This document shows positions 21,035 to 32,769 of a DNA stretch of 64,000 nt, one piece after another. Below the pieces are notes generated by a model, which was not told the DNA's origin, made no database searches, and saw only the letters and a program-made list of their open reading frames with translations. Made by a program: the position numbers and the translations under genes. Origin of the DNA: Anticarsia gemmatalis (taxonomy: Eukaryota; Arthropoda; Insecta; Lepidoptera; Erebidae); NCBI RefSeq assembly GCF_050436995.1, contig NC_134745.1, positions 1,240,001-1,304,000 of the forward strand, given 5' to 3'. Every line of letters starts with the position of its first letter. The stretch's first letter is position 1.

Positions 21035-24000
21035 GTAAAACTCCTTAGTTGTTCTAATGCAAATATAGTATTTAAAATATTGAGCCACCCACGTTACATG
21101 TGTATTATGTAAACCCATTGTTTTACACAGGAGTCTATCAAAGTTCCGCCGGTAGATATCACATACAACTGTTGTTGCTCACCGCGTCACCAAGCTGAAC
21201 TGAATACACAGGTATTTCTATGTACTTATTACCTTTTTCGCAATAACTTACTTGAGAGCGTTATTGGGTCCGTTCTGCAGATTTACTCCCGACATTATCG
21301 AGTCGAAAATGAATTTTTATTGGTTCGAATAATGTGAAATCCTAGTTTTAAATATCAAACTAGCGCATGATTGAACGCTGGTTTAAAGTGACACTAATAG
21401 GATTGTTTAATGCAGATTATTTTTATTTTAGACCTTTGTTTGATCACGCGTTAGTTCGAAATATAAAACTACGATTTGATATTTGTTAGAACCAATCGAA
21501 TTTGATTATTGTCTCGATACTGTTGGGAGAACGCCTGCTGTTGTATTCCCGGTTAGTACATGAATTTTATAAAGTGGAGTTTTGTAATTTCCTTCATAAA
21601 TGTTTGTTTATAAAGTCACGTTTTGTAATTTCCAGCACATGTGCTCCACATCATCTCAAACCCTGGAGCTACCTGACGAGTCCTTACTTTCCAAGAGCGC
21701 GGGAGACTCTGGATACATTGATTCTAGTCAAAACCAAGATATACTTGACGATAAGGTATTTATACTATCATTCATTAATTATTGGGTAATTTTAATGAAA
21801 GGGGATATATTATTGTGATTAAATGCCTTATTGTGTTTCAGAGCTTGAATAAAATCATAGAAGATTTGACACAGAGGATTGTCGTTCTACAAGCGCAAGT
21901 GGATTACCTTGTTATATCGCCGGTATTGTATCCCTACATTATTTATTTTAATATACTAGCTTAAGTAGCACTTATACCTGTGGCGTATAGTTCTACATGT
22001 TCATGTAAAGTACAATGTAATTTTTGCTTTTTATATTGTTTATGTATCTATCGAGTGTGTCAAAGAACAACCTGACCAACAAACTGGGTGCTGATAAAAA
22101 TCTTTTTTTTTTTACCAAAATCTTGTGCTAACCAATATTTTAGTTAATGTAAGCTTTCATTGTAAGATCAGAGAACAAAAGCTTTATCTATTTATTCACT
22201 ACAAAATGTATTTTTTATTCACAGCCTGATGCACCAGAAGCAATCATTGATGACCACACATCCGAAGACAATACTAACATACCAATCAAACTAATTGAAC
22301 ATCAACCTAAGACATATGACAATGTTCCAAAAGTCGAAATAGCTCAACCCCAAGACAATAAAGAACCAACAAAAATAATGACTAAAGAAACAAGCCATTC
22401 AAAGAACGACAAGCAAGATACTTTACAAGTACCTAGTCGTATACCTGTACCAAAACCTCCAGGTCCAAAAACAAATGTAGATAAAATAACTTCAGAAACT
22501 AAAAATATCACACAGCCTGATGAAAAAGTAAGAGAAAATAATGAAAATGCTAAAGAAGATACTAAACCAAATATTATAGAACGAAAACAAAGTGTTGACA
22601 AACCTAAAGAAACAGAAAAAGCTAAAGAAACTGCAATAAAACGAAAAGAAAGCATCGATAAAAATAAAATTAATACTGAACAAGTACTAGATACCGGTAC
22701 TAATAATAAAAATATCGAGATATCTAAAGATACAGTTAATAATTCTGAAAAGCAAGAACTGAAAGAAGCGTCGACGGGTAGTGATGATAAAACTTATGTT
22801 GTAGAAAAGCCTAAAAACGTAACAATAGAAAAAGAAATAACTGTTCCTGAAAAAGACAAAAATGTTCTGACTAATATCAAAGATATTATTGCAAAACAAA
22901 AATCTGTTGATAAAACTGATAAAAAAATCATTGAGAAGAATAATAATGTACCTATTGATAAAGATTTAGGTAATAAGTGTGATGCTGAGAAACCTATTGG
23001 GTTAAAAGATATAAATAGTGCTAAGAAACTGTCTGTAGAAAAGATTCGAAGGGTGTTGAAGACTCAGAAGACTATAAGACAAAAGCCTGAGAAAGAATCT
23101 AAGTTTAAGAAGTTAGGTAAGTTGTAGTTTGAAGGTCTTTACAGCTCAGTACCGAGTCCATTTCAAATTGATTGTACGGCAATGAAATGTATGTAAGCTT
23201 TATGTCGTGTTCCACAAGAAAGAATTTTTAACAAGACCGTCTCTGTTAATAGTCGAAACAAGTGAACGCGATATAAACACTATTTTTTTTGTTATTTATA
23301 ACATCCCGCCTGCTCCGAAAGTATAAGCAGAAGTATATTTACAATAGCACTTTGATCCCATCATTGGTTCCGGGTCATGACCAGCATTCATATAAGCAAT
23401 CCCTACCGTCTAAGAAAAGCAGGCAGTCAAACGAATCACTGTAAACTTCAAAATTCTAATACTATTGCATTGAAAATTAAGTTTTACGAAAGTTAAATTT
23501 TAATATGGTCACACTCTAGGCCCATATGTTGTCTTAGATTCCCGCATCATCACATAATAAAAGCTTTTTTATGTAATCAATGTACTGTTTCCAGTGACTC
23601 GCGCAGTTATAGAAGCTGGTAGCGTGAGTACGTGCGAAGAGGCGACGTACACCGTAGACGGAGACAGGAGTCGAGATACGTCTCCAGACAACACTGACTT
23701 TGAGATCTCTTCTATGACTGACTTACCAGAGGAAAAAGAACGTGAGTGAAACATTATAAAGAATACATATTATTGAACAACTCACACACAGTCATTTCAT
23801 TCCTAACTGAGCAGAGCTTTTGCTATTGTAATCAAATAACTGATAAATATACTTACATATTGCTAAATACATTATTGTATAAATAATAATTTACATTCAG
23901 ATTCAGAACAGACGAGTATCTGCTCATCAAACAAATATTTTCTGCGTTCGAACCCACCACGCGCATCGCTACGGTTACTGCGGTCAGGTTACCACGTTGA

Positions 24001-24644
24001 CTGTTCTACTGTCTGTGTATCGACAATTAATTAATACTTAATCTTGCTTATTTTCCAGCTAAAAGTCCACCAAGAGCTCGCTTATCTCCCGGCGAGCGAA
24101 AGTATCAAAGCACACCGACGGACACATCTCGCTCCGAGCGAGTTACTACACCTACCTACTACTCTCTCAGTGAAGGAGAAGTGCCTGTTACTACAGGTAA
24201 TTCGATGTTATTTTTCATTTTTAATGCAATTTTCATAATGTTATAAACACTGTTGATACTTTGTCTGTTCGTCACGCCTTTATGTCTAGTAGCAGTAAGT
24301 AGCAGTTTTCTTAATGAAAATGAATTTTAATTAATAATTGCCATAACCTTCTTGTTGCAGTGAGAAGAAAGTCTTATGGAGATAAACCAAGAACAGAGTT
24401 TAGGTAAGTGATGCTTAAAACATATATTATAATTATCTAAATAAGTCATGAACTGGTATTGGTGGTACTGGTACTGGCATTCTTCTTTAGCTATTCCATA
24501 CCCATTTTTATGTATTTCAGTTTCAAAGCATCGGAGCCGAAGATGGACGAGACTCTACAGACTATTACCGCAGAACTAGCGCGATGTGAACACCTGCTAC
24601 TCAGTCAACGTAGTCACGAACATACTATGCCTACACTCTTATAG
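17565..24644 (+). CDS. C2-less RPGRIP1L paralogue, 16 exons, 862 aa coiled-coil protein
   Basis: Exons: 17565-17622, 18334-18568, 19005-19151, 19575-19649, 19725-19775, 19880-19964, 20212-20398, 20910-21034, 21131-21211, 21636-21755, 21842-21922, 22225-23116, 23595-23741, 24059-24196, 24361-24403, 24521-24644. Every junction is GT-AG and the summed phases close at TAG 24642-24644. The start gives MDKVGCDVLCKSHSARSDR, parallel to the divergent gene. Residues ~25-100 hold the family coil (KSELEDVYFALLENNLELKK); ~100-330 is coiled coil; exon 12 is a Lys/Glu-rich stretch; the last exon ends with a short helix (MDETLQTITAELARC). Full-length RPGRIP1L proteins have C2 domains after this point; none follows here. 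It may work as a separate partner-binding or regulatory copy at the cilium; that is inference. A retained intact frame argues against a pseudogene. Confidence 0.8.
20649..20662. promoter_or_regulatory. RFX X-box-like palindrome in intron 7 of the plus-strand paralogue
   Basis: GTTGTCATGGCAAC is a near-perfect inverted repeat fitting the RFX X-box consensus (two GTTRYC/RRYAAC half sites with a two-base spacer). RFX factors are the main regulators of ciliary genes, which suits the host gene. Its place inside an intron rather than near the start codon is unusual; it could be an intronic enhancer or an internal promoter, or chance. Confidence 0.4.
21277..21538. mobile_element. Foldback MITE in intron 9 of the plus-strand paralogue
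   Basis: The intron 21212-21635 contains an imperfect inverted repeat with arms of about 110 bases: the left arm has CTCCCGACATTATCGAG, then TATTGGTTCGAATAATG and CCTAGTTTTAAATATC, and the right arm read in reverse has CTCCCAACAGTATCGAG, CGATTGGTTCTAACAAAT and CGTAGTTTTATATTTC. The end positions are approximate. It encodes nothing. Confidence 0.6.
22225..23116 (+). CDS. Paralogue exon 12: Lys/Glu-rich region with recurring K-x-S-(V/I)-D-K motif
   Basis: This 892-nt exon encodes about 297 residues dominated by Lys, Glu, Asp, Asn and Thr, without a known domain. A short motif recurs with variations: RKQSVDKPKE, KRKESIDKNK, AKQKSVDKTDKK and AKKLSVEKIRR. The beginning contains PSRIPVPKPPGPKT, an SH3- or microtubule-binding-like proline/basic stretch. 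The exon ends in phase 1 at a GTAAGT donor (23117); if that donor is not used, translation stops nine bases later at 23125-23127. The corresponding part of the divergent gene (exons 9-12) is equally hydrophilic but not recognisably alignable, so this linker evolves fast. Confidence 0.7.
23776..24012 (-). mobile_element. tRNA-derived SINE in intron 13 of the plus-strand paralogue
   Basis: Read on the minus strand, a tRNA-like head (B-box-like GGTTCGAACGCAG near 23945) is followed by a body with GAGCAGATACTCG and a tail ending CAACTCACACACAGTCA-type sequence. It aligns along its length with the copies at 46909-47155 and 49182-49460. The copy is diverged. Confidence 0.6.
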
Positions 24645-24870
24645 ATATACACAATATCATATACGAGTATATAAGTTTGGTAATGAATTTGCCAAGCCGA
24701 TTTCTTCTTGAATACATTGTGGTTTTAACATTGGCAATAATGCTGTACGGATGCGGTTTTACCAAATACCGTAGAATCGAAATCACGTTATATGAGGTGT
24801 AGTCATGTTACTGATCAGTGTTATAGTATCGATCGCAATAACTGCAATATGCTTTAATCTAAAGAAGAAA

Positions 24871-24876
24871 AATAAA
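24871..24876 (+). terminator. Polyadenylation signal of the plus-strand RPGRIP1L paralogue
   Basis: AATAAA lies about 230 bases after the stop codon and is followed by a T-rich stretch, a usual arrangement for 3' end formation. It is the first canonical hexamer downstream of the stop. Confidence 0.6.
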
Positions 24877-26342
24877 GAATTGTTTTTTTTTTCGAGAAAA
24901 TCAGTATTATTTTGTTAATTAGAAGTAAGAAGTTATTATTTTGTGCAATAATTTAGGTAAGCATATCATAATTATTTTGTTTTACAGCAATTTGGTTTAT
25001 ATCGTATTACTTGAGAAACTTATAATCTCGAATCAAATACAAGAATGCATAGTTATTTTAAGTTAAATCGTTTTCATAAATTTAATATAGCAGGGTGAGT
25101 TATGTTATTCGAAGTATGATTATTTTATGTATTGTTTGATATTTTAAGTCGGTATGGGCGTGGTAGTATCATAAACTAAAAGGCAGTATTATCATTTTAT
25201 TTTGTGTTAGTAGAAAAAGTAAATATTTTTCAAAACAACTCCTTTCTCTTAATCCTCCATATTAAAAAAACTATGGTCAAATTTAGCATTAGGGCTTGGG
25301 CCGTAGTCTGCGTAAGTTTATAATGTATGGATATAGAATAAATAAAATAAAACGTGTATGAAATCCATCAACAGATTTTATTGAACAATTAATGTAACAT
25401 TGTAACACATCGATTACTTACGAACTACTTCTATATCTATGGAATGACAGTAAAACATTGGAAACAAAGCACACTAGACAATATACGTACAGAGATCAAA
25501 CTTATTATACTCTCAACCATTTTTAAAACTTCGAACAATACATATGCGTGCACGTATACGTTATATTCTTGTAGGTCCTTTAGTAATGTGATGACTTTGT
25601 TAATTTTCAGGCATGGTTTGGTCAAAATTTACGATATTGCTTCTTGTATACTCACTTACTAAATTAAATTTTATTGTTTATAAATCGCTTATACGGATGC
25701 TCTACATTCCATTGAATCTCTGATTTTCAAATTACTAATGTAATAAATTTCTTTGTTATGATAGTTTGACTTCTGTACGTATATTTCTAGCAACACAGTT
25801 TAGGTACCATTGCCTACACGCAATAATGCAACGCTATCCGGACATACAACCAACATCAACCTTATACCAATCGTCCTAAGATAGGTTGTCGCGTAACACA
25901 TAAACAGAAAACTTGCAAAGGTTTACACATAGTCACATAGCTAACACACAGATATGAAAATATTTCTATTACAAGATACCTGTAGTAATTTTAACATTTT
26001 ATTTATTGTCATTTATTTTACTAGTTGATCAGACGTAGAATTTTAGAACTACATGTCTAAGGCCGCCCTTAGACAAGCAATAACATTGCAAAATATTATT
26101 GACAGTGTAAAGTTCACATACATACATAAAATCACGTCTTTTTTTTCAACAGGCTCTCACCAAACAATGCCATTTAATATTACTTCTATACTTCTAAAAA
26201 CTGCTTTTGCTTCCATCACATCCATACATCTTGGCATACAGCATTGCTGTCTGCAGGGTACGATTACTTCGCACTAGTCCTTTTCATAAGACTTGGGTTT
26301 AAATTGTGTAATAGTTTAGATCGTTTAATATTATTGCTCCTC

Positions 26343-26412
26343 TCAAGCGCCCGGCCACCGTGTCACGGTTGAATGTGCTACCCCCGTCAAGCGTCCCGCC
26401 ACCGTGGTACGG
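26343..26412. repeat. GC-rich imperfect direct repeat, two 26-bp units
   Basis: Units at 26343-26368 and 26387-26412 begin TCAAGCGCCCGGCCACCGTG and TCAAGCGTCCCGCCACCGTG and both end in ACGG. The sequence stands out from the AT-rich surroundings. Probably a fragment of a transposon end; not identified. Confidence 0.5.
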
Positions 26413-29400
26413 CAAAACGATCTTACATTAAAAAAACGTAGAAATTAAATGCTAAAACTATGTATATCCCTTTCAAACATATTTGACATTGAAGCTGATG
26501 AAACGAGACGACGATCTAATACACACACTTGAATAAGTGGTTGATATAGGCCAGAGAGCACCTTAAACAACATCTGACCCAACGACATGTTCCTTTATGA
26601 CCAATATTGTAAATACTTTTTTTAACTAATTTTAAAGATTTGAGTATATTTTACAGTTGGATTTTAATGTCATTATTCATTAACTACACGATAAGACCTT
26701 CCGTCATATTATTTTTTATGCCTAAAAATATTTTTTAGACTTTCTTCAAACACATGCCTAAAGCACACAATATTCAGATTAAACCGACTATTGTACCACC
26801 ACTATCAAATATTATTTGTGGTTTATTTTTTTAATAAATAGCAAATTTTATGTAGATTTCAAATATATAAGGTATGACTAGGGTGTTAGTATTAAAATAT
26901 GACGGAATCGGCGCTTAAACGCCAACCGCCAATTCAATTTCGCGCGCCATTTTTGGCCTGGACGCTTAACGGTATATTTGAATTTTGACGTTGGGCGCTC
27001 GAGAGGTTTAAATAAAATTGTGCAAATATAATGCATTACAAAGGGCGGCCAAAAGGAATGTGAAAATAGCACACCAATTCTAACACTATATTTCTTCGAG
27101 ACACGAGAATTTCTACTGCCTTTAAAAATATCTTTAGTCTTGCTGTCAATTTGTATCATATTATTATAGAATTCAGATAAAAAAGGTTCATGGGAAACCT
27201 TGTAAGATCAATAACAGGTCAATATTATTTAACGCTCTGCGGGATTCTGACAATGACATTCTTTTTGTGCTCAAAACAAAACCGAACTATGTTATAAATA
27301 AACAAATGCATTGAATTCGTATCTACAATTATTCCTGAAATAAATTGCCTTGAAATAAACTCCTGTTTGTGAGTGTTTTTCAAGCAATTTGCTTGTGTTT
27401 TGACATCATTAAGGTTCTTATAAAACCTTGTTGAACGCACCACAGCCTTTGTCTGTTTAGGAGTTAAGATCAACATAACAAACTCATGACAAATATAATT
27501 CGCATTTTTTAATAAATAGGCATTAACAACTTTATTATCAAACTCAGTTTACATAGGTACATAATATAACGTCTGTTATACCCGAAGTTGTAGGCAGAAT
27601 TGTATGAAATGCACCCACGTTTCACTATAAACTCAGTTTATATACTCGAGCTTTACATACGTGCGAACTACGTCATGCCATTCTATCAGACTCTCGCTCG
27701 CACTTACATAATATTGTCCCATTCCTATAATTGTTTTGATAATGACGTAGTTCACGTAGCAGTTAATGGTCCGAGTATAGTAATTATGGTTAGGTATATA
27801 CAAACGGATCTCAAACGCGATACGAATTAGAAGTAACAATATATTTTTCATTACCCGACATTTCTGCCGAGTTACATAGGCTAGGACGATGTAGCGAATT
27901 TTATTGCGTTAATTTAAAATGCAAACGGGTTGTATTATACTATTAAAATGGTTAAATAAGTAAATTTTAGATTTAATTATACATTTCGCGTAAACCAAGT
28001 TGGATAATAAAGCCACACTTAATTACAACAATAAAAGCTGCTCTATTAAACTTAGCTTCGTTTTACAGCCATCGATAAACTAAACTTAACTATCTCTATT
28101 AATCTTATAAGTAAAATAATTTCACACGTATAAAAGGATAATTTTATGTTACATCTACACAATAAATCTAAATTATTTAATACTGCGTAACTCACAACGT
28201 GAACACGTACATGTCTACTACACATTTTTGTTGGCACTCATACAATCTATTTCAGTTTTCAAATGCAAGTAAACTTACTTAACATAATGTTACGTTTTTT
28301 TCTATAGGGGTTGGTCTAGACCAAAAAACGCCATTTAATAATTCTTACAAACTACTCTGCGATATAAACGCTTTAAAATATTTTTATATTAATGTATATT
28401 GTTGTTTTTTCAGTGTGGTAACACTACATGGTATTACCAGTTAAAAACTTTATTTTTTTTTAAAGTAGGTATAATAAAGAGTAGACAGAGGCCAAAAAAC
28501 TCATATATGATAATAATTTCGTAGATTCATGCAGTTTCATTATTTGTTTTGGGGTAATTGAACACTTGTGGTAAGTTTACTTGCACCTCAAAACAGTTAC
28601 TAAACTTCATAATATCACCTATACAATTAATCAAGAGATTACACGATTAAAAAGCTTGAATAAAATCACTAAATCACATAATACCGGGATTTTAAATCCC
28701 AAATAAATGAATATTCTCTAGGTTTATAGGCAGAGTTTTAAATTGCCTAGTACATAATGAAATTAAAGTTGTTTTTTCATAGACATGGCCATGAAGATTT
28801 AGAAGGGAATAGAAAATTTATTAGTATCATAACTTTAAAAGTCAAATTAAGTTTATAAATAGGTTCCTTTTTGTATGATTTGAATCAGTGTAGTTAGTTT
28901 GGCAATTTTTTTTATGAAAAGTGAAAAGTCATGGTCACATCTACACTCTGCCTATAGTACGTATATTAATCAATATATTAATTCTCTAATATTCTAAATG
29001 CACAACATATATTTATTAGTAATATATTGCGACCTTTCAGGCCTACGTTTTATTTGTACCAAACAAACAGATGTTGACAATCAGCGCCATCTAGAGGTAT
29101 ACTGGATGAACTAATAAATTAAATTGATAGATGTCGCTACTTGCTGTATAGATAAATATTTAGATAATTTTGCAAAGCAATATTTTTTGTGCATGATAAA
29201 ATGCTGTCTAACTTAGGCCTTTTTCTAGGCTTATTACATTACAGCGTACATATTTTTCGCTTAATTTTTAAATGCAAAATACTCTAAGCTTTTTAGCTTC
29301 TTTACACTAATATTTTTAGGCAAGTAGAGGCTTTATCTAAATGTTTTAAATACATATTTAGGTCAGATTTTCAGGCCTTTGAAAAATATCTATAGGTCCT

Positions 29401-30399
29401 AAATTTTCCTTTACAAAAACATGTCATAGCGACCGCTGTTTATTACAATATTTTTATTAGATTTGCGATAAATCTTCCAAACTACATAAATTAGGTCAAT
29501 GTCACATTTGGTATATTCATTCACATCAATTTTATTTTACAAGAACAGTTCAGTCTGACAACTTAGTAGAGTTGTGTAAGTATTTTCAAAATGAAGTAGC
29601 CGTGACGAACAGACAATAATTTACTACATAAAACTGTGGATAACTGAAGTTTGTTTGTATATCTCTGCTACGCACATAATATCTTGCCTTAAAAGGTCCC
29701 TACTAAGTTGTTAGACTGTATCAAGATTTAAAATTTGACAATCTTAAATAGAAGTCTACTCTACAGATAAAATGTTATTAGATCCGTCCTTCCTTTATAA
29801 ATATTTTATGTAAATTTTCCTTTCGCAAAGTTGCCTTCTCCTCCGTAAATAGGTACATATCTCTCTACAGGTTTCCATATAAAATATACCATCGAATGTT
29901 CTAGTCTAACGTTATGGCAAACACTACCGTATAGTACAGTCACAATTATTGTCGTGATTCCATTACTAGCTCTATATGTTAGTCTAAAAAGGATAAGGTT
30001 TTCGTAGCTAAAAATTTGTTAGAGTATGAGAGTTGAAAATGCGTGTTACATCGAAAAATCGGTTATTTTACTGCATCTAAACAAATGTCGTCATTTTTAT
30101 TCCAATAGATACTCCAACACCACTCAATTGTAACTTATTATTTTTATGCAATGAGTTGTTCCTATGGTTTGTGTTCTTCAACGTACGGGTAGGGCTAGAG
30201 GTCTTAGTTATGTGAAATATAACAATTTGTATTCTTATTGATGACTGTATTATTATAGATGACCTTTACAAAAAAAAACCGCAGCCTGTACCCATGTAAT
30301 CAACATCAGCATTTAGTACATTCACCGACTCGCCAGCGCGGGTTTACGATATTCGAATTTCGAATCAATGAGAAAGAATACTACTGCAAAGAGGCCAAT

Positions 30400-30560
30400 A
30401 GGAAAACAGTAAGAAAGCCTCTCTTTCCTAGCGAGTCTGCTATTGGGCGGGCGGCGCACGCGACGCTGCCTCTCTTTGATGTTCTTTGATCCATCCCTTC
30501 AGTGCTACGCGAAGCTGTGGCCTTGACACACATCGAAAATTTTCCACGCGTTATAATTTC
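30400..30560 (+). promoter_or_regulatory. GC/CpG-rich promoter-like region upstream of a plus-strand first exon
   Basis: Within AT-rich DNA, 30430-30480 contains ATTGGGCGGGCGGCGC, which combines an inverted CCAAT box and a GC box, followed by CpG-rich sequence. About 300 bases downstream is a start codon in a GC-rich exon with a strong GTAAGT donor. The transcription start cannot be fixed from the sequence. Confidence 0.45.
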
Positions 30561-30786
30561 TAATTTAAGTTAATCTTTCGCAAAATGGCCGCTTATCAAT
30601 CGTTTTTGTCAAAAAATTGAGTGTCCATAAAACTAACAGTTACTGTTTAGTGTTATAAAGGTGATTTAATTAAGTGTTTACCTACTGCGATAGGGTCGCG
30701 ATAGTGTTAGTGATGGTTTATCATTATTAACCGCTCGCTTGCCTCGACATTTTTTTGATGGTGTAGGGAGTGTTTGTGTTTTCGTG

Positions 30787-30899
30787 ATGCTTAAAACAGA
30801 CCGCATACGTGCCTTGATCGTACAAGATCGAGACGCGTCGGCGCTGAGCTCGCAAGGTTGCCTGGCGTCGTCGCCGCTGTTGCTCCAGCGTACCCGTAG
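30787..30899 (+). CDS. First coding exon of an unrecognised plus-strand gene
   Basis: ATG at 30787 opens a frame of 37 codons plus two bases (MLKTDRIRALIVQDRDASAL, then SSQGCLASSPLLLQRTR) ending at a consensus AG|GTAAGT donor (30900). The exon is GC-rich and CpG-rich, unlike the flanking sequence, and follows a promoter-like stretch. I do not recognise the protein. No convincing downstream plus-strand exon is seen to the right edge, so the second exon would be more than 33 kb away and the whole FLVCR-like gene would lie antisense in the first intron; or the transcript is short or noncoding. Confidence 0.5.
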
Positions 30900-32041
30900 G
30901 TAAGTAATAATTTCTATAGAGAGAAAGGCGATATGATACGTGTGAATTTGTGCCGAAGGACACTGTTTTAAAATTAGGTGTCGCTAATTTAGTACCTACG
31001 TGTAACATTTTAATATTTTCCATTTTCCAACCACGATTTTTTTGTTTGCTTCATGACTATTCAGGTCTAGCCCTACATCAACGTTAATAGAAACAATCCA
31101 TGGTATCAACTCGTTGTATTTAGATATAACTTTGAGAATTACTTAAAACTGAATAGTTTTTCCGTATTTGGTCGTATCAAAAACCGTAGCCACTGGCTTA
31201 TCATTATTCAAAGTTCAAACCTGAGTACTGAAATATCAAGCCCTTCAAAAATTTGATAATACATACAACTTTGCCGCCAGCAATCTTATTTCAATTTTCC
31301 AAGATAAAAAGGCAAGGCTAAGACTCCAAAAACGCAAATTCAACAATCATTTTATAAATAGTCACAATGTCTTTAAAATACGTCTGAACATTTTTGTTTC
31401 TATAGAATTTCCTTTACAAAATTATTTCGATAATATTACAGAATATTATTTTCGTTGCCATAATGGCCTGCTACCGTCATACCCGTACTAAACAGAACTT
31501 AGTTCTGCCTTCCCTACCATATTGAAGTTGCTTAGATCGAGGTAGCCTTTTACTTCCAATTTATTAAAATGTGCTTGTTAGTGGAATGTTCTATATAAAG
31601 GGTTTTGCGAGGCAGCCTCAAGCGAAGCAACTAAATTACATGTTTTTTTGAAAGTTTGTTCCTTGGCGTTTGCAACATTTTAAAATACTTGCCAAGAATA
31701 AAATACTTTTTTATGCACAGCTTCGGAATATACGTAATTTCGAAGCTATTCCTCTAAATTAATAGTTTTGTATTTTTATAAAATTTTTAGTTAGCAGACA
31801 AAATTGCCACATACATTTATGCATACCTATGCATTTTGCGTTAATGGTGTTTATAGGTACAAGCAGTTGTCATTAATTATGTTCATATTCATACAAAACC
31901 TCATTGTTTGGGGCTGTCTTAATTTGACTACTAAAGCAATACATTCTGTCCAAAGTTATTAAAAGCGTCCACCAGAGGACGCCACTTGTATGTTGTACCT
32001 AAAAGTTCTTACACCTTTTTAAAAACAGCCTACTACCGAAC

Positions 32042-32047
32042 TTTATT
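32042..32047 (-). terminator. Probable polyadenylation signal of the FLVCR-like gene
   Basis: AATAAA on the minus strand lies about 130 bases past the stop codon. Other reverse hexamers occur further left, so longer 3' ends are possible. Confidence 0.5.
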
Positions 32048-32173
32048 GCAACTGCACACACAAAATACATTGCGGGTGGCTTATTCTGTCCGATCCTAAT
32101 TGCATTGTCAATAATACGATAAATAAAATCAATACTACATGTTAACTCGATACAGGGGTGGATTTGTAGTCCT

Positions 32174-32769
32174 TTACCCCTTGACTCCATTCTGTGCGGC
32201 CTGTCGGCGCAGGTCGGAGCGAATGAGCGCCGTGATGGCCGTGCCCACCGCGAGAAGGGCACACAGCGTGAGGTTAGACCAGCGGTCACCGATGGCGCCT
32301 AACATCCATTCGTATAGCAGCGTGGTTACAATGCCGAACACCTGAAAGCAGAATTGACATAACATTATTTCGGGAGTCCTCGTTATAAGTCGGCTGTGCT
32401 TAGATGAGTAGGTAGATTTTAAACGGCATTTTTTATAATTTCTTCTATTAACAGAAAGGTTTACCTCGAATTTACTGTCAAGTTTATAATTACGAAACAA
32501 TGTAGGTACCTATCCCTTTTTGCGTAAGGGAAATGCATTGCTACATATCCCACTCCAGGGGGAAGTGGGAAGTGTGGTGCTAAAACTAAAGTTTGAAGAA
32601 ATCGCAGTTTAGACTTTACCTACCACTATTAGGCGTGTTTTGTGTGTATACAATATTTCTTACCTGTACACAAGCATTCAATATACCAGAGGTAGTTCCC
32701 TCAGGCTCAGGATACGTGACCTCAGAAGCAAACTCGAAACCAACAGGCAAGTAACCCGTCATGAAGAAT
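32174..32769 (-). CDS. FLVCR: FLVCR-like last two coding exons and C-terminus
   Basis: Exon 32664-32769 encodes FFMTGYLPVGFEFASEVTYP followed by a conserved PEPEGTTSG block; exon 32174-32341 encodes VFGIVTTLLYEWMLGAIGDR and a last helix, then a short basic tail RSDLRRQAAQNGVKG and TAA. The intron is 322 bases with an ordinary GTAAGA donor and TTTCAG acceptor. Confidence 0.9.

Larger units (their letters stand above)
24645..30400. other. Intergenic AT-rich DNA between the RPGRIP1L paralogue and the next promoter
   Basis: Apart from the 3' untranslated region up to about 24.9 kb, no exon with convincing coding content and splice sites is seen on either strand. It contains a fragment of the CGGGTATAACAGGCG repeat family (27561-27622) and a GC-rich imperfect direct repeat (26343-26412). 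Several reverse AATAAA hexamers occur, so a long alternative 3' end of the minus-strand transporter gene cannot be excluded. Confidence 0.5.

Noticed and set aside
22344..22899. Phe-rich minus-strand open frames opposite exon 12 of the plus-strand paralogue
   Set aside because: Lys codons (AAA/AAG) on the plus strand read as Phe-rich text on the minus strand; these are shadows.
30727..31023. 98-residue minus-strand open frame
   Set aside because: It is opposite the GC-rich plus-strand first exon; the donor and the composition support the plus strand.
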